A stretch of 64,000 nt of DNA from Nemania diffusa (taxonomy: Eukaryota; Ascomycota; Sordariomycetes; Xylariales; Xylariaceae): NCBI GenBank assembly GCA_038501195.1, contig JBBPUQ010000002.1, positions 1,612,001 to 1,676,000 of the forward strand, read 5' to 3'. A program made the position numbers and the translations under genes. The notes beneath the pieces were generated by a model. The model did no database searches and was not told the DNA's origin. It was given only the letters and a program-made list of their open reading frames with translations. This document shows, piece by piece, positions 54,560 to 64,000 of this stretch (position 1 is its first letter; each line of letters begins with the position of its first letter).

Positions 54560-56857
54560 ATGGATGGTTCAAGTCAAGATATGGAGAGCCGGCTAAGAGA
54601 GGCCAAACGACGCGTCGAAGAAAGGGCAGAGGCGCGACTGAAGAAATTCCATGCACGGTTAAAGAAGCAGCTAGAAGCAATGGACAAGCAGCTAGAGGAA
54701 AGGGACAAGGAGCTGGAGGAAATGGATAAGCAGCTAGCGGAAAGGGACAAGCAGCTAGAGGAAATAAACAAGCAGCTTCGATCCACGAATCTTGACGAGT
54801 ACATCGAAGCTTGCCACAACCTTGTCTACACCAAGTTGAAGGTCGAGCCAGACCTGAACAGGAGCACAACTGGAACCATCCCTCTACACTATGACAAGTT
54901 ATTTCCTCGTCGCCTCATGCCGTGGACCGAATTCTATGACCAGCAGAGCGAGATATTTTCAACTGTCTATCAACACTTTGAGTTTGAGAAGCGGCTTTTC
55001 GACAACATCGCCTATCTCGAGACCGTTGGGAAAAAGACACTAAACGCACCCATTGTTAGCGAGAGGATGCTAAGAATGTTTCTCGATACCTGTGTCGAGG
55101 ATCCAGTTCGTTGCATTGTCAAGGAACTTAGCAGGTCCAAGAGGTTTCAGCGCGAGTTTAAAATCGGGCATGGCATCGCATTTGAGCACCACGTCAAAGT
55201 CCTTGACGATTCTTCCTACACAGGTATCAATCAGCAGCTCCGACAGTCACCATCAACTCCACAAGAACTAGAGAGAGTAGAGGAGCGCCCAAAGACGCGT
55301 GATCCCGTCGAAGACTCTCCCAGATTGGACACTAAGAAAATCTGTGTCTATTTGTATGAAGAGGAGTGGACACGAAAAAGAAGGCCCATTGCCATCTTGG
55401 AGCACAAACCACCACACAAGCTCTCCCTTCCCCTGCTGCGTGCCGGCTTGAGAGAAACGGATATGATGGAAGTTGTCACAGGTTCTAAGATTACGAATGA
55501 CGAGGAAGCCACATTTAACCACTACGCAACCGAGCTGGTTGGCTCGGCTATTACAGAGGTATTCCATTATATGGTAAAGTCTGGTCTCGCATATGGGCTC
55601 TTAACAACGGGCGAGGGAATCGTTTTTCTCAAGCTCGACTGGAACAACCCCCAGACGGTCTACTACCATCTTGCCGAGCCTACCGAAGAGGTTTCCAGCC
55701 ACGAAAATGATCTCTCTTACTCGGCAGTGTCTCAACATTTAGGCTTCCATCTCCTTGCTCTCCGCGATTACGTGTATCACGGACAAGACGTCCGGAAGAA
55801 GGCGATTGGAAGATTATCTACCTGGACCACCGGATCTCAAAAAGGGGCAAGTACGGCTCGAATAGACCAGCAGAAACCTCCCCTAACCTCGCCCTCGGAC
55901 AAACCAAGTCCTAGCGAACGACAGACCAGTCGACAGAGCGCGAGGATTGCAGAACGGTATTCAGATGGTAGATGGAGTCCGGACGCTAGCGCAGGTCAAG
56001 GTAGTAACCGGAGCGAATTTGAAGGGCAGTCTCATCAAGACCTGGAGTACTGCACTCAGAGATGCATCCTCGGGCTGGTCAAAGGAGATATTCTCGACCC
56101 TGATTGCCCCAATCTCACACTACACCAACACCAAAACAACCAGAGCGGTGTTATCAACACCGATGAGAGGCATCCTATTAGTCACTCCAGGTTTCTTGAG
56201 CTACTCTTCTACCAGCTAGAGTGCACGCTCGACTACGGAATCACCTCTCTGGGCATTACCGGAGCCCGCGGGGCTCTATTTAAAGTTACCCTCCTTGCCT
56301 ACGGGTACACCTTTATTAGCAAAGGCACAATACAAGCCTTTATCCCAGCTCTACAGCACGAAGCCCGGGTCTACGAGCAGCTCGAGAACATACAAGGCGT
56401 TCACGTCCCCGTCTTCCTCGGCGCTATCAATTTGCAGTCACTAGGCAAGACGTATTACTACGACTTTGACGTCGATATCGTGCACCTATGTTTCATGTCC
56501 TGGGGCGGTCTCAGCTTAGGGGATGCCCAGCATCCAGATTGGCGCACCTTACAGCCCATGGCGGTAAAAGCCATGAGCGCAATCCACCAGGAAGGGGTGG
56601 TGCATCGAGACCCCCGCTACGAGAACATACTTTTTAATCCGCAGACGGAGCAACTTATGCTGATCGATTTCGAGCGCTCGGAGCTCGTCAACATGTCTCG
56701 GCCAACCCTAGCTCCCGTGACGCCTAATAAGCGACAGCGGGACCAGGACTGGAAAGGACAGACAGAGTCGATTAGTGACTCTCAGAGCCGCGATCTGCCA
56801 CGTCGGGTACAGATCGGCTTCTCGGAAGATCTAGAGAGAGTCAAGGCAAATTTCTAG
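54560..56857 (+). CDS. Fungal-type protein kinase-like protein with N-terminal heptad repeats, intronless
   Basis: One uninterrupted frame of 765 residues. Residues 1-75 are a charged coiled coil; five tandem heptads (MDKQLEE-type) are encoded by a 21-nt repeat. Residues about 76-420 hold the conserved region of the fungal kinase-like group, with RRPIAILEHKPPHKLSLP and GLLTTGEGIVFLKLDWNNP. Residues about 540-700 carry the kinase C-lobe: HRDPRYENILFN, where Asp and Asn of the catalytic loop are present, and LIDFER where DFG would be. These proteins (FunK1-like in style) are multi-copy and often intronless in ascomycetes, and their substrates are unknown. Activity is plausible but not assured. 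Confidence 0.82.
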   Translation: MDGSSQDMESRLREAKRRVEERAEARLKKFHARLKKQLEAMDKQLEERDKELEEMDKQLAERDKQLEEINKQLRSTNLDEYIEACHNLVYTKLKVEPDLNRSTTGTIPLHYDKLFPRRLMPWTEFYDQQSEIFSTVYQHFEFEKRLFDNIAYLETVGKKTLNAPIVSERMLRMFLDTCVEDPVRCIVKELSRSKRFQREFKIGHGIAFEHHVKVLDDSSYTGINQQLRQSPSTPQELERVEERPKTRDPVEDSPRLDTKKICVYLYEEEWTRKRRPIAILEHKPPHKLSLPLLRAGLRETDMMEVVTGSKITNDEEATFNHYATELVGSAITEVFHYMVKSGLAYGLLTTGEGIVFLKLDWNNPQTVYYHLAEPTEEVSSHENDLSYSAVSQHLGFHLLALRDYVYHGQDVRKKAIGRLSTWTTGSQKGASTARIDQQKPPLTSPSDKPSPSERQTSRQSARIAERYSDGRWSPDASAGQGSNRSEFEGQSHQDLEYCTQRCILGLVKGDILDPDCPNLTLHQHQNNQSGVINTDERHPISHSRFLELLFYQLECTLDYGITSLGITGARGALFKVTLLAYGYTFISKGTIQAFIPALQHEARVYEQLENIQGVHVPVFLGAINLQSLGKTYYYDFDVDIVHLCFMSWGGLSLGDAQHPDWRTLQPMAVKAMSAIHQEGVVHRDPRYENILFNPQTEQLMLIDFERSELVNMSRPTLAPVTPNKRQRDQDWKGQTESISDSQSRDLPRRVQIGFSEDLERVKANF
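54680..54784 (+). repeat. Five 21-nt tandem repeats encoding coiled-coil heptads
   Basis: Five units of the form ATGGACAAGCAGCTAGAGGAA, with variation, lie head to tail and keep a seven-residue heptad. A weaker sixth unit precedes them at 54659-54679. Confidence 0.85.
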
Positions 56858-57554
56858 AAGACTATAATGGAGATGGACCCTATTAAATAGAATGGGGGCA
56901 ACTCGCTTCCAGAATCCACAAGGCACCTAAATATACACAAGACTCCTTTGTAGGAGTAGGTAAGTAAGCAGCAGTAGGGTTCTTCCACTGCAGCACAGGG
57001 CAACACATAGGGACAGGTTCCCGCAGCAACAACCAACTATTCTAATTCTAGACTCTGAGTGTCGTCTCAGCGTAGCAGCGCTTTGTGTTGCGGTTAGAAA
57101 GGGGGTTAGAACGGGGTTTATGGCGCTGGGGCTTAGGGTTGTTTTTGCTAACGATTATGTGGACAATTACCTCTTAAAGAGAGGTAGGTTTTAAGGTAGG
57201 TTGGCTCGTAAGGTAGTTCTTTCCATTGATGATACCCAGCTAGCGACCGCTATCAAAGTAGCTAATGATGATTGCTCTCCTCATGTTCTCTTGTCTGCCT
57301 GGGTCTCTAGGTCTCGAAATTAATGTAGAAAGTGGCGGTTAAATGTAAATGGCGTCACCAAATCTAAGAGGTACTACCCAATCACATGCCAATAATTCAT
57401 GCAGACCATATAAGAAATTCATTATGCCTATGCTAGCTACCCGAAGCCCGCATTTTTACCAGAATCCCGCAGAGTGATGTTCATAGGACAGTCGATTGAA
57501 CTGCCCGAGGAGTAGCCGTGACCACGTAAAGAAAAAACTATCCAGGTATACAAT
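56858..57554. other. Convergent intergenic region
   Basis: The 3' flanks of the kinase-like gene and PDI1 lie here. No gene is seen. Confidence 0.5.
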
Positions 57555-59187
57555 CTATAGCTCGTCATGCTCCGTCTCCTTAGCAGCCTCGCTGCTTGTT
57601 GTCTCAGTTGCGGCAGGGGCAACAGGTGTCTCCTCCTCCTTCTTCTCCTCGACCTCGGCCTTGTACTTTCCGTTCTCCTTGATGAAGGTGATCAAATCCT
57701 CAACGGTTCGAGAACCACCGTATGTTACGGCCTCACCCTTAGCGCCAGCAGGGTACATTTTGATGGTGGGGAAACCTTTAATCTCATCAGGGACATCGTT
57801 GGTAGTAGCATCTACCTTGGCGATGACAACCTTGTCCTTGAATTCACTGTTGGCGTATAGAGCAGCAAGTTCGTCATACTTGGGGGCCAAGGCCTTGCAG
57901 TGACCACACCAAGGGGCGTAGAACTCGATCAGAACATCCTTGGTGTCGTCAAGGACGATTTCCTCGTAGGTCTTACCAACGACGACAGTGACAGGACCTT
58001 CCTGAGTCTCCGGGATAGGCTCGGACTTGAGGCTAGGCTCGATCTTGCCTGCAGAGAAGTCCTCAACAAACTTGCTGATAGTCTCAAGAGTAATCTCCTC
58101 CTCGGTGCTGAAGGGGAACTTTTGGTTCTTAACAGTCTCCTGGATAGCAAACGAGGGGAACTTATCGGTGGGCAAGTTAAGATTACCGGCGTGAGCGCCG
58201 AATGACTTAGCATCGATGGTAGCAAAGTTAATCTTGCCACGGTACTGCTCGGCAAGGGGCTTAAGAGCATCCCCAAGCTCCTTTCGCTCCTCGGGGGTCT
58301 CGGCGAATATGTAGGCAAGAGGAATACCGGCAGACATGTAGTCGGAGTAGGTCTCGGGACCAACCTCGCCAACTAGTGGAGTAGAGGCAGTCTTGGTGAA
58401 GCTTGCAATGGCCTCCTCGTCGAACTTCTCGGAGAACACAGCTTTGCCTTCATCGAACTGTTTGTATAGAACGAGGGCAGGGGCAGTGACACCCTCAGCC
58501 TCAGCCAGAGCAGCATCGTTCGTGGCACCGAAAAGGTAGTTATCTCTGTACTTCTCGGCAACGGCGTTGTAGACGTCGTTAGAGGACTTGTCGGAAGCAT
58601 CGACGTAGGCGACTAGAACGACCTTATCGGCAGTCTTGAAGTCCTCAAGAGTTTCTGCGCTCAGTAGGGAGACGGCAGGGAGAGATTGCTTGATCATATA
58701 CGAGGTGATGCTAGAGAGAGCATTAGCACGACGGAGATATAGCAGTTGCGTAAGGGAACTCACGCAGCGGCTTTTCGCTGGCCAGAGTAGGGTGTGATGT
58801 TATCGGGACCTCGGAAGATCTTGAGGGTTGGGTAACCTTCGACACCGTAACTCTGGCACAGGTCCTGCTCTTCTGTGCAGTCAACCTTGACCAATTTGAT
58901 GTCCTTTTCCTTTAATGTGGTAGCAGCCTCTTCGTATTCTGGGGCAAGGGCCTTGCAGTGGCCACACCAGGGGGCAAAGACTGGTGGAGGCAGATGAGTT
59001 AGCTGCGTGCCGGAAAGCATTGCTCTTCTTGGGTCGACTTACACTCTGCTAACACCAGGCTGTTTTCTTTTACGAAGGCATCGAATTCATCCTTCTTAAG
59101 TTGGACAACATCAGAAGCCGCGTCGGCTGCAGATACGACGGCAGCGGCGGCGAGCAAGCCGAGGGCAATGTTCCGTGCCGAACGCAT
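57555..59187 (-). CDS. PDI1: Protein disulfide isomerase
   Basis: Exons 59043-59187, 58764-58980 and 57555-58710 give 505 residues. A signal peptide ([20 protein letters not shown]) leads into two catalytic thioredoxin domains, each with [12 protein letters not shown] (residues about 50-58 and 380-390), separated by two non-catalytic b/b' domains, and a glutamate-rich tail ending in the ER-retrieval signal HDEL. It forms and rearranges disulfides in the ER lumen. The a-domain CGHC is split from the signal exon by an intron, as is common in fungi. It is a standard full-length PDI. Confidence 0.97.
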
Positions 59188-61785
59188 ATTGGCGGGCTCT
59201 GTTTATTGCAGCAAATCAGATTAGCAGCTGACCTCCCTCAATGTCAAAGTGCAGAAGGGCGCCTGTGTGATGCGACGAGATCAAACGACTGGTCGAGCGT
59301 GTAGATAAAGCACCAGCACGCATAAGACGGACGAAGATAAGAGGGTGCTAGATAGATAGGCAAGGGCAGGTTTACCTTTTAATAAATGTAACGGAACTGA
59401 AGGAGGGGGACTGCAACTTCAGAGTACTCTCTCTGTAAAGTATGTAGAATGGAAGAGGGAGTACAGTACACGAGAATTGCAGGGCAAAGACTTTATTCAG
59501 CAGTGGCTATAATGTCTGAAGCTAATGGAGATGTGTCCCTTTTACGTGCCTTCGATCAATGGGGAAAGAAAGCTGATGCTCCGAATATAAATCTGTCCAC
59601 ACCGTCACAAAGAGCTGAATTGAATGCTGTTCCCCCAACAGCACCACCAATAGTAGGTGCATGTGGCGGGGAGTGGAGGGGGTGGGGAGGGGCGCAACAG
59701 GCCGATTTCTAAGCTCCACCAGCACTCTGGGTCGCTGTGAGCGACGTTCCGGCCCAGATGACAGGTGTTCTCTTTCCGTGCCCGCCGCCCAGTGCGTAGG
59801 TATGCACTGTAGGTACCTGGGTAGGAGGTACAGGCAACTGGGTCAGTGGCGGCGGTGTCCAGCCGCTAGCCGCCCTGCCCAGCCCCAACATCAACAAACC
59901 TGTATGGCGAATACAGAGTATGCAGAGCCGTAGCCAGAACTTATCCCTGTACTTATCTTAAAGTGGGGCGCTCGCCTTCTTGTTGGTCAATGCCTGTTGA
60001 CCCTTTCAATAGGCTATCGAAAGTGCTGAATCAACCGAGCTCCCTCTTGTTACGAATTCGGAACGTTTATACAAGTAAATAATCTATTTATTCACTCAAT
60101 GGCCCTCTCTGCGTCAAGCGATCGTCAATGGTTAGGTATGTAGATTGAGATGACCTTATTGTCTCTAACGAATCATTCGCCCCCTAAAACATCAATTATA
60201 TGATCAGTCATCATCATATCTTGTAGCACCAAACTCTGTAGGTTACCTACCTACATTAAGCTATGTCGTCCTTCTTAACCCTATTACACAGTAAAACGGT
60301 CAACTCGAGATATTCCATATCTCACCTACCTGTGTCCTTTGAGGGATCCTATTGATGTCTATGTACTCACGCGGACTGTAGCGGCAGCTTTCACTTAGAC
60401 CGTAATAGGCGTCAGGAGACACATGGCCTCCTACAGGATCCCGTTCATCCGAAGGCGTGAGATAATCTCCGTAGCTAATTCCAGTCTAAATTTATTGATA
60501 CTAAGTAGTCGAACTGCAAATGAGCATTGTTGGGCTACCATATAATAAAGTTAGGTTAGCCATAGGGACGAATGAAAATGATGGCTGGTCTACACAATCC
60601 CATATTCATTGATGTAGGTATATTCAAAGGCCTCTGTACCTATAGGCGCGCGCCTACCTACCAGGGTAGAGGTAGTTTTTCTTATTAGAATCAACTCACG
60701 TGAGAGATGGGTCACTTCTGTTAAGATACTATACCTAATGCACACTCGAAGCTAAGTTTGAAACTTTACCTATATATATCTTCGCTTCGGCCAATTGATA
60801 TAAAAGTAACTCCAAATTCACATGCTTGGTCATCACAGGGTTATTCCAAAGCTATAAGTCATTCACCACCACGAATATACATGCGTATCGATGGTGGCTT
60901 TTACCTTGCTTTCATTCCTGGCATAGCTACTAGGTAGTTGTTGGTCATAATTCTTGCTTAGGAAACGATTTTAAAAAACATGAGAATCAAGCGGCTATGA
61001 TATTTATGACCTCTATATATTCGGACGTCCTTGGTGTAAAAGCATGTATAAAGTTCAACGTTTGTTTGGTGGAGGAGAACTATGTATAAGTAATGAACCT
61101 GAACCTGCGCATTACGATAGTTTATTCGGTAGACACATACCTAGGTAAAGGGACTACAGCTGTATGGAGTGATATATTTTAACTTCTTGCCATCGATACC
61201 GAATACCCGCGGTATGTAATGAGTCACCTAGGAATCAACCTGGTGGGCAACAATACACGACCCTTTTGGCAGTAACAATGGAGGCATCACTTAGGTACCT
61301 CCTCTCAATTGTATACCACCATATATGGCATTACCTGCCTACTTACACCTACATGTAGGTAGTCAACTCGACTTGAGCCTTCCTACCTCATGCTTTATTC
61401 AAACCAGGGTGTTGCCCCTTCCTCGGAATCATAGGGGGCACGCCACTGCTCTAGATACTCATTATTCATCGAGCTAACAATAGGTAGCTCCTCCGCTCCT
61501 CTTCTCCCCCTTATTCTAACTCATCACCCAATATCGTACTCAAACCACGGGCTGCTGTCAATGCCGCTGGCTTCTGTCCCAGTGCTTGCTCGTTGACGAG
61601 GCCATCGACGGCGAGTAGAATCCAACTGAAGCCCCTGTTTTATTGGCCCATCGTCTTTCTTACCCATTTCTGTACCATTTTATTTCATTTTATGCTCCCC
61701 TCTCTTCCCTTTCTTTTCTCTTCTCCTCCCCGGATACTGTTGAGCTTGCATCACTCACCCAATCCTCGACACTCTTGCTTCCACC
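59188..61785. other. Long divergent intergenic region
   Basis: The 2.6 kb separates PDI1 from the next gene. No gene is supported. The PDI1 promoter lies at 59190-59500. TACC/GGTA words cluster at about 60236-60262, 60640-60675 and 61290-61395. A pyrimidine-rich leader (61700-61735) precedes the next start codon. Confidence 0.5.
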
Positions 61786-64000
61786 ATGGAGCAGCATCGC
61801 TTTCCTCGGCGCAGTGCAAGTCATGGCATGCTACGAAGCACTTATTCGCCTCATGGCGGTCCAGGTATCGGCCTATCTCCTGTACGGCCTCTTCACAAGC
61901 CTCTTCGCAGTGTCAACGAAAACTCCGTTCTTTTGCATTCTCCTGGCGCCCTTGAGAGCATGCTCAAGACCACTACAGAAACTGGGGATATTGGGGTATT
62001 CAGTATCAAATCCGTACCACCTTCACCCCTTAGACCAAGAGACACACTCTCAGAAGTCGGTCATCCGCACCCAAAGTCGCGGCGTTCCGTTGACAATTTA
62101 TACCGTCAAAACCCACCAATGCGGCCATCATCCCACCGGGACACCACATCTGAAGTATTTTCCGTTTATGGATCAGACAGTCTCAAGTCAGGCACGAGCA
62201 CTCTTTCTCCGAACTCGACAGAGGATTTGGGACAGCGCTCCTATTCCATAACGACTTGTGGTTCTCGGCACTTGTCCCATCATAGGTCAACCAACACTTT
62301 GCAGAGCCAGGCAAGCGGTGGAAGCCATCTTCAACGTCCACGCTCTCCTTTCCCGTATCCAACACGTTTAAGGCGTCCAGGGGTTCGTCCTGCATCTCCG
62401 GCTATCACAGAGAATGGCAGGATCGATTACAGCCGCATGGTGGAAATCGATAGGGTCTCTTATGTGGGTATTCACACTTTCTCCTATAAGTGGCTGAAAA
62501 GGGCTGACAGTTAAATCCAGCGAACAATCCACGGCCACTTCAAGTGTGGATATCCTCCGATGTCAAGGAGGCCACACCCCTTGGAACTGAGAGCGGACGT
62601 AAATCGGTCGACTCCCTCGCTTGCTCCTCCTGGGCCACCCCCAAATTTTCATGGTCCCCCTCGTCCACCATCGATTCGAACACATTCGCCTGCGTTGATT
62701 GCATCGTGGAATCCTCCTCCCCACGAGAGATTTGATAGTACATCATCACGAACCTTCAGCCTCACTTCGATTACAAACATGTACCGCCGAATGCCGCATG
62801 GCCTTAGGACCGGACAAAGTATCCCTGCGGAACCTATACCACGCTACTACGATTACACCGAAGAGTTTGAAAACAAGCCTCCGCGGTTGGCTTCTTTGAC
62901 CCAAGCGCCTTTGCCGCCACCAGTTCGATACCATCATCCAATGATGGTTCGAGAGGACGATGACCATCTCACTCCACGCCACCTCGCTGCTGTTTTTGGG
63001 GAGGGGGACTCGGCTTTTTTTGATTGCGAAAGTCAGGTGGTTGATGAGCAAGATGTACTTCCAGTTTTGACAGCATTCCCAAAACGAGGCCAGAACTGTG
63101 TAGAGGCACCGGTAGGACCAGCGTCCTCTCGCCGTCCAGGCTCTGCGCTATCACAAAGCAGCACCATCGACCTTGACGCCTCAGAAATTGGTACCAGAGA
63201 TGCGAGAATCAGCGACATAGACCTACTGCCATCACAAATTGGGCGGGATTCAATTGACACGTTCAATCCGAGCCTCGACCTGGAATCTAGGGACGTACAA
63301 CCTGCGTACAACTACGTCACCTACCATGCCAATACTGGCCCGAAGACGAAGACAAAATCTCCTGAAAGGCACGTACAAGTATTAGGAGGCCGAGCCCTCA
63401 CTATTCGAAGCGAACAAGGTGTTATTCTTCGCGAGGACACTCACTATGAAGCAACCGGTAGGGAAACCCCAGAGCCTTGTCGGTCTCATGCCGAGACTGG
63501 AGCAGACGATTCACATTCACCAAACCAACACGACCAGTCACTCATGAATCATGACTCCGAAACTCAAGAATTTCATGAAATCCGTGTATCCTTTGTTCAG
63601 GACGACCCACAACATAATACACTATCGCCTGACTGTGATGAAGAGCAGACTCTTGATTCATCTAGTTCTAGACGACCAAAGAGTCTTTCCAATGTAGAGA
63701 CAACTGCGGAATCAGATGAAGTGGTAAAACAGGAGGCCGGGCAAAGAGAAGAGGATAGAAAGCCCGAGACTGGCTACAATCCGCAGTTTCGCCGTCATAG
63801 GAGGAACCATGCTGTGTTGAGAATTAGCACCACAAACTTGCCCCGGAAGGATAATGAAGGCCACCCGCACATCACCCCAAAATGCTCTACAGTCCCTCTC
63901 ATATCTCCAAAACCAATTTCTCCTGCTCGCCACCTGAAGGTTAAGAATAGCATTCCCCAGCTTATGAAAGCTCTACCTCCATTGCCGGGTGTTTTAGGGT
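61786..64000 (+). CDS. Large disordered fungal protein of unknown function, partial at the right edge
   Basis: The ATG at 61786 has a strong CACCATGG context after a pyrimidine-rich leader. Exon 1 (61786-62463) and exon 2 (62521 onward) join in phase 0 over a 57-nt intron (GTGGGT donor, CCAG acceptor). Exon 2 stays open to the last base, so the gene continues beyond the window; at least 719 residues are visible. The composition is rich in Ser, Pro, Arg and acidic residues, without membrane segments. Segments such as PPGPPPNFHGPPRPP and LKVKNSIPQLMKALPPLP suggest scaffold-type short linear motifs. I do not recognise a domain. Confidence 0.75.

Overview
This window is nuclear DNA from a filamentous ascomycete (Pezizomycotina, probably Sordariomycetes). 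The signs are short GT-AG introns with CTAAC-like branch points in most genes, orthologs of fungal housekeeping genes (DCS1, CEF1, PEX10, DAP1, ERD1, bem46, PDI1, a KTR-type mannosyltransferase), a C-terminal HDEL on the disulfide isomerase, and many dispersed TACC/GGTA tetranucleotide tracts between genes. I found 22 protein-coding genes, one of them running off the right edge. I saw no convincing tRNA, rRNA, intact transposon or CRISPR array. All exon joins were worked out by hand from frame, splice signals and family motifs.

Layout. 2.6-15.8 kb is mostly conserved: a scavenger decapping enzyme whose end overlaps a convergent GILT-like gene, an atypical hexokinase with an 18-nt microexon, a DHA2-type MFS transporter, the splicing factor CEF1 and a DUF7730-like gene. 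16.6-34.3 kb is accessory: a secreted FAD-linked oxidoreductase, a rhodopsin-like 7TM protein, a tryptophanase-prenyltransferase fusion, an HNH-domain protein, a short-chain dehydrogenase, an M20D amidohydrolase and a cysteine-rich secreted protein, separated by AT-rich gene-poor DNA. 35-64 kb is largely conserved: DAP1, a GT15 mannosyltransferase, ERD1, PEX10, a LYAR-type zinc-finger protein, bem46, a small mitochondrial protein, a fungal-type kinase-like protein, PDI1, and the start of a large disordered protein.

The main discovery candidate is the gene at 22837-25759. One polypeptide of 908 residues joins a complete PLP-dependent tryptophanase-like domain (residues about 20-536) to a complete ABBA-fold indole prenyltransferase domain (about 540-905) that resembles the stand-alone bacterial enzymes IptA, CymD and LtxC more than classical fungal DMATS. 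The join lies inside a single uninterrupted exon, so it does not depend on intron prediction. In Streptomyces, separate genes (IptA plus the tryptophanase IptB) make prenyltryptophan and cleave it to prenylindole, so this fungal protein may do both steps. The neighbouring SDR and the M20D amidohydrolase, divergently transcribed from one 796-bp region, and possibly the FAD oxidoreductase, are candidate tailoring enzymes for a prenylated indole. That pathway is inference.
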